Of a DNA stretch of 64,000 nt, positions 19,683 to 28,752 are shown in pieces. The notes below the pieces were generated by a model, which saw nothing but the letters and a program-made list of their open reading frames with translations, did not search any database and had not been told where the DNA came from. Position 1 is the first letter of the stretch; every line of letters begins with the position of its first letter. Made by a program: the position numbers and the translations under genes. The stretch is from ZC4RG30 sp963812195 (GTDB lineage: Bacteria; Pseudomonadota; Gammaproteobacteria; Steroidobacterales; Steroidobacteraceae). The stretch covers positions 1-64,000 of the forward strand of contig CAWEUI010000011.1 in the NCBI GenBank assembly GCA_963812195.1, written 5' to 3'.

Positions 19683-20350
19683 TACTCGTCCTCCCTGAGG
19701 CGTTCCATGTTCGCCAGGTCGAGACTGTCGAACTGCTCGCGGATCTGGAAGAAGAACACGCCGAGCACGAGCATGGCCACCAGCACGTCCAGCGCCACGC
19801 CCAGCTCCACGATCATCGGCATGCCGTAGGTGGCGCTCATCGCCCCGAAGAACAGGCCGTTCTCCATCGACAGGAATCCCACCACCTGGCTCATCGCCTT
19901 GCGACGCGTGATCATGGTCAGGAAGGCCAGCAGCACCGCGGCCACCGCGATGCCGATGGCATTGCGGGTCGCGGTGCTGGCCAGCGCCGCAATGGGCTGT
20001 GCAAGGCCGAAGGCGAAGATCACGATCAGCAGGCCGAGCAGCATCGTGCCGACCGGGTTGATCAGGGGTTCGCTGTCCCAGTAGACGCCGAGGCGGCGGA
20101 TCAGCCGGTGCAGCAGCCACGGCAGGAACAACACCTTCAGGGCAAGTGTCAGTGCCGCCGAGACATACATGTGCGCTTCATGTGTGCGCCAGGCCAGCAG
20201 CATGGTCGCTGCAAACAGCAGCAAGCCCTGCCAGGCGAGCAGGTTCACCAGTGCCACCACGCGCCGCTGCGACAGCATCGCGAAGGACAGCAGCAGGAAC
20301 AGCGCGGCCAGGCCATTGAGCAGTTGCAGGTCGAACGGCAGTGCGGTCAC
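19682..20350 (-). CDS. hyfE: Hydrogenase-4 component E-like membrane subunit (NuoK-related)
   Basis: 222 residues with about seven predicted helices; the C-terminal half carries the NuoK-like motif FLSMENGLFFGA with its conserved membrane glutamate, followed by ELGVALDVLVAMLVLGVFFF. It matches HyfE. Starts with GTG at 20350, seven bases after hyfC, and its last codons overlap hyfF. Confidence 0.92.
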   Translation of the reverse strand: MTALPFDLQLLNGLAALFLLLSFAMLSQRRVVALVNLLAWQGLLLFAATMLLAWRTHEAHMYVSAALTLALKVLFLPWLLHRLIRRLGVYWDSEPLINPVGTMLLGLLIVIFAFGLAQPIAALASTATRNAIGIAVAAVLLAFLTMITRRKAMSQVVGFLSMENGLFFGAMSATYGMPMIVELGVALDVLVAMLVLGVFFFQIREQFDSLDLANMERLREDE

Positions 20351-20357
20351 GTGCGCC

Positions 20358-21317
20358 TCACATTCCCAGCAACAGGTGGACCAGGATGCCCAGCACCGCG
20401 AACAGGAAGGCGGTTGCCAGGAACTCGGGCGCGCGGAACACGCGCAGCTTGGCCGAGAGCGTTTCGATCAGCGCCAGCCCCGCTCCGGCCAGCAGCAGCT
20501 TCAGCGCCAGCACCGGCCAGGCCGCCAGCAGCGACAGTGGCGAGGCCGCAGAGGTGCCGATGCCCCAGGGCACGAACAGGGCCAGGCCGATGCAGGTGAA
20601 GTTGAACAACTTCAGTGCCGCCGCCCATTCCATCAATGCGAGGTGGCGGGCCGAGTACTCCAGCAGCAACGCCTCGTGGATCATCGTCAGTTCAAGGTGA
20701 GTGGCCGGGTTGTCGACCGGAATGCGAGCGTTCTCGGCGAGCAACACCAGCAGGAAGGCCACTGCCGTGAACGCGAGGCTGGGGTACAGCGCCAGTTGCT
20801 GCGTGGCGAGGTTGTCGGCAATGGCAGGCAGCGCGGTGCTGGCGGAAATCAGCGACGCAACGAAGATCACCATCAGCAGCGCCGGCTCTGCCAGGAATCC
20901 CACCATCATCTCGCGCCGCGCGCCCATGGTGCCGAAGGCCGTGCCCACGTCCATCGCGGCCAGCGAGATGAACACGCGCGCGGTGGCGAGCAGGCCCACC
21001 AGCGCGATGGCGTCGGCGGCATTGGAAAATGGCAGGCTGGTGGCCAGCGACGGGATGATCGCCGCGGCGCAGACCATGGTGCCGAAGACCGCGTAGGGCG
21101 CAAAGCGGAACAGCGAACTGGCATGCTCGGCCAGCACCGCTTCCTTGATGAACAGCTTGCGAATCGCCCGGTACGGTTGCCAGAGCGGCGGCGCCGAGCG
21201 GTTCTGCAGCCAGGCCCGGCACTGGTTGACCCAGCCCACGTACAGCGGCGCCACGGCCACCGCCACCAGCACCGCCAGCAGTTGATTCAGCCAGCCCATG
21301 ATGGCGTCCGCACTCAC
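20358..21317 (-). CDS. hyfC: Hydrogenase-4 component C-like membrane subunit (NuoH-related)
   Basis: About 319 residues with eight predicted helices. The NuoH/HyfC fingerprint is present: QPYRAIRKLFIKEAV near the N-terminus, and the acidic quinone-site loops ENARIPVDNPATHLELTMIHEA. This subunit links the membrane arm to the peripheral Fe-S arm. Start taken as GTG at 21317, overlapping the hyfB stop (GTGA); ATG at 21299 (MGWLNQLL) is an alternative. Confidence 0.92.
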   Translation of the reverse strand: MSADAIMGWLNQLLAVLVAVAVAPLYVGWVNQCRAWLQNRSAPPLWQPYRAIRKLFIKEAVLAEHASSLFRFAPYAVFGTMVCAAAIIPSLATSLPFSNAADAIALVGLLATARVFISLAAMDVGTAFGTMGARREMMVGFLAEPALLMVIFVASLISASTALPAIADNLATQQLALYPSLAFTAVAFLLVLLAENARIPVDNPATHLELTMIHEALLLEYSARHLALMEWAAALKLFNFTCIGLALFVPWGIGTSAASPLSLLAAWPVLALKLLLAGAGLALIETLSAKLRVFRAPEFLATAFLFAVLGILVHLLLGM

Positions 21318-23296
21318 AGCACCACCGCCAGCAGCACGAGCAATGTGACGAAGCTGTACAGCAGGTACGTGGAGATGCGGCCCTGCTGCAGCCAAGCCAC
21401 CGAGGCCGCGGCGCGCTGCACGAACCCGGCCAGCGGCCGGTACAGCCCGATCCAGATACGGTCCGTGACGGAGACCTTGTAGTGCGGCGCGGAGTCGAAT
21501 GGCGTGGGCAGTTCGCGCTGCATCCTGAAGAAGAACTGGAAGATGTGGCGGATGGGTTGCCCGAAGCCTTCAGCGGAATCCTGCATGCGGGCGTCGAGCC
21601 GGGCGAAGCCGCAGTCCCAGGGTGCGGCGCGGCGGATGCGGTGGTGATAGAAGGCGCCGACCAGCCGGATGGTCAGCACGAAGATGGCCAGGATGACGGC
21701 GAAGAATATGAGCGGGGCATACGAGGCCTGACGGCCGGCGATCGGCGTCAATTGCCACCAGCTGGCGGATACAGGCAACACGTCCATGAGGCCGAGTTGC
21801 TCAGGCACACGCGCCAGGGCGCCCACCACCTGCGTCGGAAACAGCCCCAATGCCACGCATCCGGCCGCCAGCCACAGCAGGCCGAGACGCTCGCACCAGC
21901 CCGCGTCGTGCGCCTGCGCGAGTTTCGCGTCGCGGTGCTGCCCGAGGAAGATCACCCCGAAGAACTTCACCATCACGTAGCCGGCGATCGCGGCGGCCAG
22001 CGCCACGATCGCGGCGCCCAGTGGCAGCAGCATGTTCAGGAACGGTATCGGCACCTGGTGCGCCGACAGGAAGGACTGCAACAACAGCCACTCGGACACG
22101 AAGCCGTTGAGCGGCGGCAGTCCGGCAATGGATAAAGCGCCGATCAGCGTCAACCAGGCCGTCCATGGCATGCGGCGCAGCAGGCCGCCCAGCTTGCCGA
22201 AGTTGCGCTCGCCGGTGGCGTGCAGTACAGCGCCGGTGCCGAGGAACAGCAGGCTCTTCATCAGTGCGTGGTTCAACGCGTGGTACAGCACCGCGATCAG
22301 CGCCAGCCCCGCCAGTGCCGGCATGCCCACGCCGGCAAACACGATGGCCAGCCCCACGCCCGTGAACAGGATGCCGACGTTCTCGATGGACGACCACGCC
22401 AGCAGCCGCTTCATGTCGGTCTGCGTCGCGGCGAACACCGCGCCGTAGACGGCCGTGAACAGGCCCAGCGCCAGCGGCAGCAGACCCCAACTCCAGGATG
22501 GCGCGCCCAGCAGGTCGAAGCTCACGCGCAGCACGCCGTACAGTGCGGTCTTGAGCATCACGCCGCTCATCAACGCGGACACCGGCGAGGGTGCGGCCGG
22601 ATGGGCCTCCGGCAACCACACGTGCAATGGCACCAGGCCGGCCTTGGCGCCGAAGCCGAACAGGGCGAGCACGAAGGCCGCCGCGGCCCACGGCGGCGTG
22701 AGGCTCGCCGAGCGCATTGCATCGAAGGTGAAGTGCCAGCTGCCGCCCTGCATGACGCCAAAGCTCAGCAGAATGCACAGCGCACCCAGATGCGCGATCA
22801 GCAGATAGAGGAAGCCGGCACCGCGGATGGACGCCACGCGATGTTCGGTGGTCACGAGAAAGTACGAGGACAGCGCCATCGTTTCCCAGGCCACCATGAA
22901 CGAATAGGCGTCGTCGGCCAGCAGCACCATCCCCATGCTGGCCAGGAACAGGTGGTACTGCAGGCACAGCAGGCCCGGCACGCGGCTCGGGCTGCTGCGA
23001 AAGTAGCCGGCGCCGAATATCGAGATGCCGGTCGCGGCCGCGCCCAGCAGCAGCATGAACAGGTCGGAGAGCGCGTCGCGGCGCAGATGGAAGGGCAGGT
23101 CCGGCAGACCAATGGCCAGTACCCGGCTCTCCGGCGGCATGGCCAGGTGGAGCGCGGCGCTGGTTGCCAGTGCAAGTCCCGTCAGCGCGCCCAGGGGATA
23201 CAGCCATCGGCTTGCCAGTTGCGGCTTCGTCGGGCGCAACAGGCCGGCGCCGCCCAGCACGGCCCATGCCGCAAGCAGCGCGAGGTAAGCGCTCAT
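21314..23296 (-). CDS. hyfB: Proton-translocating antiporter-like subunit (NuoL/HyfB-like)
   Basis: 660 residues and first gene of the operon. It has the ion-pump core shared by NuoL/M/N and Mrp antiporters: VAWETMALSSYFLVTTEH (key glutamate), FGAKAGLVPLHVWLPEAHP and LNHALMKSLLFLGTGAV. A long C-terminal extension (about 530-660) includes a hydrophilic stretch and a last helix TYLLYSFVTLLVLLAVVL, as in HyfB. Frame intact throughout. It begins 144 bases after copB ends, on the same strand. Confidence 0.93.
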   Translation of the reverse strand: MSAYLALLAAWAVLGGAGLLRPTKPQLASRWLYPLGALTGLALATSAALHLAMPPESRVLAIGLPDLPFHLRRDALSDLFMLLLGAAATGISIFGAGYFRSSPSRVPGLLCLQYHLFLASMGMVLLADDAYSFMVAWETMALSSYFLVTTEHRVASIRGAGFLYLLIAHLGALCILLSFGVMQGGSWHFTFDAMRSASLTPPWAAAAFVLALFGFGAKAGLVPLHVWLPEAHPAAPSPVSALMSGVMLKTALYGVLRVSFDLLGAPSWSWGLLPLALGLFTAVYGAVFAATQTDMKRLLAWSSIENVGILFTGVGLAIVFAGVGMPALAGLALIAVLYHALNHALMKSLLFLGTGAVLHATGERNFGKLGGLLRRMPWTAWLTLIGALSIAGLPPLNGFVSEWLLLQSFLSAHQVPIPFLNMLLPLGAAIVALAAAIAGYVMVKFFGVIFLGQHRDAKLAQAHDAGWCERLGLLWLAAGCVALGLFPTQVVGALARVPEQLGLMDVLPVSASWWQLTPIAGRQASYAPLIFFAVILAIFVLTIRLVGAFYHHRIRRAAPWDCGFARLDARMQDSAEGFGQPIRHIFQFFFRMQRELPTPFDSAPHYKVSVTDRIWIGLYRPLAGFVQRAAASVAWLQQGRISTYLLYSFVTLLVLLAVVL

Positions 23297-23440
23297 GCGG
23301 CCACGGCGGCGGACAGCGGCATGCTCATCTACTGCAGCATCAAGGTGAGACCAGGCAGCAAATGCTGCTCATGCAATGATACGGCCGCGCAACGGCAATT
23401 CAATGTGCCGAATACGTAGCCCGGTGGCCGGAACGGGGAC

Positions 23441-24214
23441 TCAGAACCAGGTCCTCAGGCCCAGCACCAGGCGCGTGTCGGCCGCCGACTGGCCGTTCGC
23501 ACGCCGCAAGTCGGCGGTGTTGCCGAATGCATGCTCCCATTCGACGCCCGCGTAGGGCGCGAACTGGCGTGTGAACTCGTAGCGCAGGCGCAGCCCGAAC
23601 TCGGCGGTGGCAAGGCCCGAGCCGATGCCGCGCGGTGCGTCGTTCCTGCCGTACGCCCACACATCCAGCATCGGTTGCAGGATCAGCCGGTTGGTGAACA
23701 GCAGTTCGTAGTCGGTCTCCAGCCGCGCCGCAGTCCGGCCGTTGCCGACGTAGCCGGTGGCGGCCACTTCGAACCACTGCGGGGCCAGGCCCTGAATGCC
23801 GAATGCAGCCCAGGTCCGGCCGCCGCCGGGTTTGAAGTCCCGACGCACGCCACCCAGCAGGTCCCACCAGGTCGAGATGCTGTGGCCGTAGAGAGCCTCC
23901 ACATCCGCGGCTTCCCACTCCGCACCGGCGCGGGCGCCCTCGCTGTGCAACCACAGGCGATTCAGATCGGTGCCCGCCCAGCCCCTGGCCTCCCAGGCCA
24001 GCCCGTCGTGATCGCCATTGCGGTATTCGAGCCGGTTCATCAGCAGATAGGTGTGGATGTCGTTGTCGTGGAACTCGTGGCCGCCGCCGGGCATCACCGC
24101 AGCCGCCCGATCGGCGTCGGTCAGCGGTGGAATGGGTGTGCGTGGCTCTTCCGCCCCGGCGGCAAGCGTGCTGGCCACCAGCAGCAGCGAAGGCAACAGC
24201 CGCATGGCGCTCAT
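23441..24214 (-). CDS. copB: Copper resistance protein B, outer membrane
   Basis: 257 residues with a cleavable signal peptide (LLPSLLLVASTLAAGAEE). The CopB family signature is clear: FHDNDIHTYLLMNRLEYR, then RLWLHSEGARAG, VEALYGHSISTWWDL and a C-terminal outer-membrane beta-strand ending in Phe (LVLGLRTWF). The long Met/His-rich N-terminal region of many CopB proteins is nearly absent. It starts with ATG at 24214, overlapping the stop of the multicopper oxidase gene, so the two are co-translated. Confidence 0.92.
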   Translation of the reverse strand: MSAMRLLPSLLLVASTLAAGAEEPRTPIPPLTDADRAAAVMPGGGHEFHDNDIHTYLLMNRLEYRNGDHDGLAWEARGWAGTDLNRLWLHSEGARAGAEWEAADVEALYGHSISTWWDLLGGVRRDFKPGGGRTWAAFGIQGLAPQWFEVAATGYVGNGRTAARLETDYELLFTNRLILQPMLDVWAYGRNDAPRGIGSGLATAEFGLRLRYEFTRQFAPYAGVEWEHAFGNTADLRRANGQSAADTRLVLGLRTWF

Positions 24215-25980
24215 GATTCGAGCACCCTGACTTCGCGCATCATGCCGGCTTGCATGTGGTAGAGCAGATGGCAGTGGTAGGCCCAGTTGCCCAGCGCGTC
24301 GGCGCGCACGCGGTAGGTGCGCCGGCTGCCCGGCGGCATGTCGATGGTGTGCTTGCGCAGCTTGAAGGCGCCCTCGTCGCTCTCCAGGTCGCTCCACATG
24401 CCGTGCAGGTGGATGGGGTGCGCCATCATCGTGTCGTTGACCAGGATGATGCGCAGGCGCTCGCCATAGTGGAATGCCAGCGGTTCGGCCGACGAGAACT
24501 TGATGCCGTTGAACGACCAGGCGAACTTCTCCATGTGCCCGGTCAGGTGCAATTCCACCTCACGCGAGGGGTCGCGCCCGTCGGGATCCTCGAACAGGCT
24601 GTTGAGCAGCGCATAGCTGAGCACTTTGCGGCCGTTGCCGCGCAGGCCGTTGCCCGGATCGTCCAGCCGCGAGGCGGGCGCCATGGCCTGCCCGACGACG
24701 AGGGGATTGTGCATCTCGCTGGCCGGGTGCATCGGCACGGGCTTGCCGCCCATGTCCATGTTCATGTCCATTTGCCCGTCGTGCGACATGTCCATGTTCA
24801 TGTGTTCGTCGTGCGACACGTCCATGGCCATCCCCATGTCCGTCATGGTCAGAATGGGTCGCGGATCGAGCGGCGGCACGGGTGCCGTCAGCCCTTCGCG
24901 CACGGCCAGCGTGCCGCGCACGTACCCCGTGCGTCCCGAGTCCTGCGCGAAGATCGTGAAGGCTTCCTGGCCGGAGGGCTGGACGATTACGTCGTAGGTT
25001 TCAGCCGTGGCAATGCGCAGCTCGTCCACCGTCACCGGATGCACGTACTGGCCGTCCGCGGCCACCACGGTCATCTTCACGCCGGGAATGCGCACGTCGA
25101 AGTAGGTCATCGACGAGCTGTTGATGAGGCGCAGCCGCAGCTTCTCGCCCGGGCGGAACAGCCCGGTCCAGTTGCCCGGCGCAGTCAGGCCGTTCATCAG
25201 GTACGTGTAGGTGTTGGCGTTGACGTCGGACAGATCGGTCGGCGACATGCGCATCCTGCCCCATGCCAGCCGGTCCTTGACCGTGGCCTCGAAGCCATCC
25301 GCGCGCACGTCGCGCAAGAAGTCACCCGCCGTGCGCTGGTGGTAGTTGTCGTACGCGGACATCTTCTTCAGCCGCGCGAACAGCGCCGCTGGATCAAGGT
25401 CCGTCCAGTCCGACAACAGCACCACGTGCTCGCGGTCGTACGAGAACGGCTCGGGTTCGAGCGGGTCGATGATCAGCGCGCCGTACAGGCCGCACTGTTC
25501 CTGGAAGGCCAGGTGGCTGTGGTACCAGTAGGTGCCGGCCTGCCGTACCGGGAAGTGGTAGTGGTAGGCACTGCCGCGCGCGATGCCGTCGTAGCTCATG
25601 CCCGGCACGCCGTCCATGTTGGACGGCACCAGGATGCCGTGCCAGTGGATGGAAGTGGACGCGCCATGGATGGAGCCGGCCGGCAGCGTGTTGCGCACGA
25701 TCAGGTCCACTGTGGTGCCTTCGCGCCAGCGCAGCACCGGCGCGGGCAGGGTCCCGTTCACCGTGATGGCCGGGCGTGTGCGACCGGTGAAATTGACCGG
25801 TGTCTCGCCAATGCTCAGGTCGAACCTGTTGCCGGACAGGACGTTGGCCTGCGCGCCGCGCCGTTGCGGCCAGGCGCTCCGTGACCACGGCGCCAGCGCG
25901 GCGAGGGTGCCGCCGGCCGCCAGGCCCTGCACGAATCTGCGCCGCCCAGGCAGTGAAGGGCGCAGTGGATACCTGGACAT
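24211..25980 (-). CDS. copA: Copper resistance multicopper oxidase, Tat-exported (PcoA/CopA type)
   Basis: 589 residues. A Tat signal (GRRRFVQGLAAGG) leads to three cupredoxin domains. Copper ligands are intact: HWHG (112-115), HSH (154-156), HPIHLHG and the C-terminal HCHLLYHMQAGM with the type-1 copper Cys. A Met/His/Asp-rich insert of about 45 residues (around 375-420, for example NMDMSHDGQMDM) precedes domain 3 and should bind Cu(I), as in PcoA. It likely oxidises Cu(I) or catechol-type ligands in the periplasm. Lies between copB and the copper ATPase; 23 bases separate it from the latter. Confidence 0.95.
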   Translation of the reverse strand: MSRYPLRPSLPGRRRFVQGLAAGGTLAALAPWSRSAWPQRRGAQANVLSGNRFDLSIGETPVNFTGRTRPAITVNGTLPAPVLRWREGTTVDLIVRNTLPAGSIHGASTSIHWHGILVPSNMDGVPGMSYDGIARGSAYHYHFPVRQAGTYWYHSHLAFQEQCGLYGALIIDPLEPEPFSYDREHVVLLSDWTDLDPAALFARLKKMSAYDNYHQRTAGDFLRDVRADGFEATVKDRLAWGRMRMSPTDLSDVNANTYTYLMNGLTAPGNWTGLFRPGEKLRLRLINSSSMTYFDVRIPGVKMTVVAADGQYVHPVTVDELRIATAETYDVIVQPSGQEAFTIFAQDSGRTGYVRGTLAVREGLTAPVPPLDPRPILTMTDMGMAMDVSHDEHMNMDMSHDGQMDMNMDMGGKPVPMHPASEMHNPLVVGQAMAPASRLDDPGNGLRGNGRKVLSYALLNSLFEDPDGRDPSREVELHLTGHMEKFAWSFNGIKFSSAEPLAFHYGERLRIILVNDTMMAHPIHLHGMWSDLESDEGAFKLRKHTIDMPPGSRRTYRVRADALGNWAYHCHLLYHMQAGMMREVRVLES

Positions 25981-26003
25981 GCGTACTTCCTCGGGATCGA
26001 TCG

Positions 26004-28250
26004 TCAGGTGGTATGCGACCAGCGCAACCGCAGCGCATTGCCGATCACGGACACTGAACTGAGACTCATGGCCGCTGCCGCCACCACCGGGCTGAGCAGC
26101 AGGCCGAATACCGGGTACAGCACGCCGGCGGCCAGCGGCACGCCCAGCGTGTTGTAGACGAAGGCCAGCACCAGGTTCTGGCGGATGTTGCGCATGGTGG
26201 CGCGGCTGAGCAGCCGCGCCCGCGCGATGCCGGCCAGGTCGCCCTTGACCAGCGTGATGCCGGCGCTTTCCATCGCCACGTCGGTGCCACTGCCCATGGC
26301 GATGCCGATGTCGGCCGCGGCCAGCGCCGGCGCGTCGTTGACACCGTCGCCGGCCATCGCCACGACCCGTCCCGCGCCGCGCAGGCGTTGTATGACGGCA
26401 TGCTTCTGCTCGGGCAGGACCTCGGCTTGCACCGCATCGATGCCCAGCCTGCCGGCGACCGCCTCGGCGGTGGCGCGGTGATCGCCGGTGAGCATGACGA
26501 TGTGCACGCCAGCCCGGCGCAGGGTGGCCAGCGCTTCGGGCGTGCTCGCCTTGATCGGATCGGCCACGGCAATCACGCCGGCGGGTTTGCCATCCACAGC
26601 CACGAACATGGCCGTCGCGCCTTCGGCGCGCAGGGATTCGGCGGCCTCGAGCAGCGCGGCGCCCTCGACATGCAGCGCCTGCAGGAGTTTGTCATTGCCC
26701 ACTGCCACGGTGCGGCCGTCGACCTTGCCGGTGACGCCCTTGCCGGTCACGGACTGGAAGTCCTCGACCTGCGGCAGCGTGATGTTGCGCGCAGTGGCCG
26801 CGGCAACGATCGCCGCGGCCAGCGGATGCTCGCTGGCCCGCTCCAGCGCCGCGGCCAGTCCCAGCAATTCGTTCTCGTCGAGGCCGGACTGCGGCAGCAC
26901 CGCGGTGACCCGCGGCCTGCCTTCGGTGAGCGTGCCGGTCTTGTCCACCACCAGCGTGTCGACCTTCTCCATGCGTTCCAGCGCCGCGGCGTCGCGGATC
27001 AGCACGCCTTCGGAGGCGCCGCGGCCGACGCCCACCATGATGGACATGGGAGTGGCCAGGCCCAATGCGCAGGGGCAGGCAATGATCAGCACCGACACCG
27101 CGGCCACCACGGCCAGCCCGAAGGCCGGCGCGGGCGCCCAGATCATCCAGGCCACGAAGGCCAGCAGCGCAGTGCCGATCACCGTCGGCACGAACCATGC
27201 GGAAACCTTGTCCGCCAGACGCTGGATGGGGGCGCGGCTGCGCTGCGCGTCGGCCACCATCTGCACGATGCGCGTGAGCATCATCTCGGCGCCGACGCGC
27301 TCGGCACGCATCACCAGCGAGCCCGTGCCGTTGATGGTGCCGCCGATCAGTTTCGCGCCCGGCTCCTTGGCCACCGGCAACGCCTCGCCGGTGATCATGG
27401 ATTCATCGACGCCGCCGCGACCTTCCAGCACCTCGCCGTCCACCGGCACGGAATCGCCCGGCCGTACGCGCAGCCGGTCGCCCGCCTGCACGCTGTCCAG
27501 CGAAATCTCCTCGTCCCGGCCATCCTCGCCGATGCGGCGCGCGAGCTTGGGCGCCAGATTCAACAGGGCGCGGATCGCACCGCCGGTGCGCTCGCGCGCT
27601 CGCAGCTCCAGCACCTGCCCGAGCAGTACCAGCACCGTGATGACGGCGCTGGCTTCGAAGTAGACCGGCACGGCGCCGTCCGCGCCGTGCAATGCCGCCG
27701 GAAACAATCGCGGCAGCAACAGTGCCGCGAGGCTGTACAGATAGGCCGCGCCCACACCGAGCGCGATCAGGCTGAACATGTTCAGCGAGCGATGGCGTAC
27801 CGAGGCGACGGCGCGCACGTAGAACGGCCAGCCGGCCCACAGCACCACCGGTGTGGCCAGCGCGAACTGCAGCCACTGCGAGATACGCGTGCCCACCAGT
27901 TCGTGCAGATGCAGCGCGGGCAGGTGGCTGCCCATCTCCAGCACGAACACGGGCAGGGCCAGCACCAGGCCGAACCAGAACCGGCGCAGCATGTCCTTGA
28001 GTTCGGCATTTTCCCCGTCTGATCCGGATGGCTGCAGCGGTTCCAGTGCCATGCCGCACTGCGGACAGCTGCCCGGCCCGACCTGGCGCACCTCCGGGTG
28101 CATGGGGCAGGTGTAGAGGGTGCCGGGCGCCGCTGCGGGCGGTGGTGTGGTGGCGGCCGGGTGATGGGCGCAGCAACTGGCGTGCGATCCGCCTGCCGCG
28201 CCATGGCCGGCATGATTGTCGTGGGAATGATGGTGCGTGCTATTGCTCAT
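26004..28250 (-). CDS. copA: Cu(I)-exporting P1B-type ATPase
   Basis: 748 residues. A His-rich N-terminus (THHHSHDNHAGH) and a heavy-metal-binding TCPMHPEV/GSCPQCGMALEP motif replace the usual CxxC ferredoxin-like domain. The pump core is complete: membrane metal site ACPCALG, TGE in MITGEALP, phosphorylation motif DKTGTLTEG, HP in SEHPLAAA, hinge GDGVNDAPAL and the last-helix MSLSSVSVIGNALR typical of Cu(I) pumps. It exports cytosolic copper to the periplasm, where the multicopper oxidase acts. The start at 28250 (MSNSTHHH) overlaps the cueR stop (ATGA). Confidence 0.95.
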   Translation of the reverse strand: MSNSTHHHSHDNHAGHGAAGGSHASCCAHHPAATTPPPAAAPGTLYTCPMHPEVRQVGPGSCPQCGMALEPLQPSGSDGENAELKDMLRRFWFGLVLALPVFVLEMGSHLPALHLHELVGTRISQWLQFALATPVVLWAGWPFYVRAVASVRHRSLNMFSLIALGVGAAYLYSLAALLLPRLFPAALHGADGAVPVYFEASAVITVLVLLGQVLELRARERTGGAIRALLNLAPKLARRIGEDGRDEEISLDSVQAGDRLRVRPGDSVPVDGEVLEGRGGVDESMITGEALPVAKEPGAKLIGGTINGTGSLVMRAERVGAEMMLTRIVQMVADAQRSRAPIQRLADKVSAWFVPTVIGTALLAFVAWMIWAPAPAFGLAVVAAVSVLIIACPCALGLATPMSIMVGVGRGASEGVLIRDAAALERMEKVDTLVVDKTGTLTEGRPRVTAVLPQSGLDENELLGLAAALERASEHPLAAAIVAAATARNITLPQVEDFQSVTGKGVTGKVDGRTVAVGNDKLLQALHVEGAALLEAAESLRAEGATAMFVAVDGKPAGVIAVADPIKASTPEALATLRRAGVHIVMLTGDHRATAEAVAGRLGIDAVQAEVLPEQKHAVIQRLRGAGRVVAMAGDGVNDAPALAAADIGIAMGSGTDVAMESAGITLVKGDLAGIARARLLSRATMRNIRQNLVLAFVYNTLGVPLAAGVLYPVFGLLLSPVVAAAAMSLSSVSVIGNALRLRWSHTT

Positions 28251-28648
28251 GCCTGCTCCCCGGCCAGTGCGCGCAGGATCGGGCACTGCGCGGCCCGGCC
28301 GTGTCCCGGGCATGCCTCCACCAGCGAGGCCAGGCCATCGCGGATACGCTGCAGTTCGGCAATGCGTGCCTCGATCTGCTGCACCTTGTCTGCTGCCGTG
28401 CGCTTGACGCGCGCCACGTCACGCCGCGAGGACAGCGCCAGCAGTTCGCGGATTTCCTCCAGCGAGAAGCCCAGTGCCTGGGCGCGCCGGATGAAGCGCA
28501 GCCGGGCCAACTCGGTAGCCGAGTAGCGCCGGTAACCGGAGGCCAGGCGCTGCTTCGGGTCCAGCAGACCGGCTCGTTCGTAGTAGCGGACCGTGTCGAT
28601 GCCGACCCCGGCCTGCCTGGCGATGGCGCCGATTCCCATCAATGTCAT
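28247..28648 (-). CDS. cueR: MerR-family copper-responsive regulator, CueR type
   Basis: 133 residues starting MTLMGIGAIARQAGVGIDTV, with GAGGAG 8 bases before the ATG at 28648. The MerR helix-turn-helix (IGAIARQAGVGIDTVRYYERAGLL) and long dimer helix are followed by a C-terminal metal loop with two cysteines, ACPGHGRAAQCPIL, arranged as in CueR, which binds Cu(I) between two thiolates. It is the first gene of the copper operon and would autoregulate it through the operator just upstream. Confidence 0.93.
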   Translation of the reverse strand: MTLMGIGAIARQAGVGIDTVRYYERAGLLDPKQRLASGYRRYSATELARLRFIRRAQALGFSLEEIRELLALSSRRDVARVKRTAADKVQQIEARIAELQRIRDGLASLVEACPGHGRAAQCPILRALAGEQA

Positions 28649-28669
28649 GGTGAGACTCCTCGTGGCGAT

Positions 28670-28701
28670 ATTGTGGAGTCTGGACCAGAGTCCAGAGTCA
28701 A
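28670..28701 (-). promoter_or_regulatory. MerR-type promoter/operator of the copper operon
   Basis: On the minus strand TTGACT (28701-28696) is the likely -35. It is followed by the palindrome CTGGAC-TCTG-GTCCAG and an AT-rich CACAATAT about 20 bases on, the -10 region. A dyad filling an over-long spacer is the hallmark of MerR/CueR-controlled promoters. It lies 22-53 bases before the cueR start. Confidence 0.7.
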
Positions 28702-28752
28702 GGGGGAGAAAGTCCGCTCCGGCTGCACCCGCGCCCGGTGCGGCGGGCGTAT

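Noticed and set aside
16157..23296. Reading the hyf operon as an active formate-hydrogenlyase or H2-evolving hydrogenase
   Set aside because: All four cysteines that bind the nickel-iron centre are absent from the large subunit, and no maturation genes are present.
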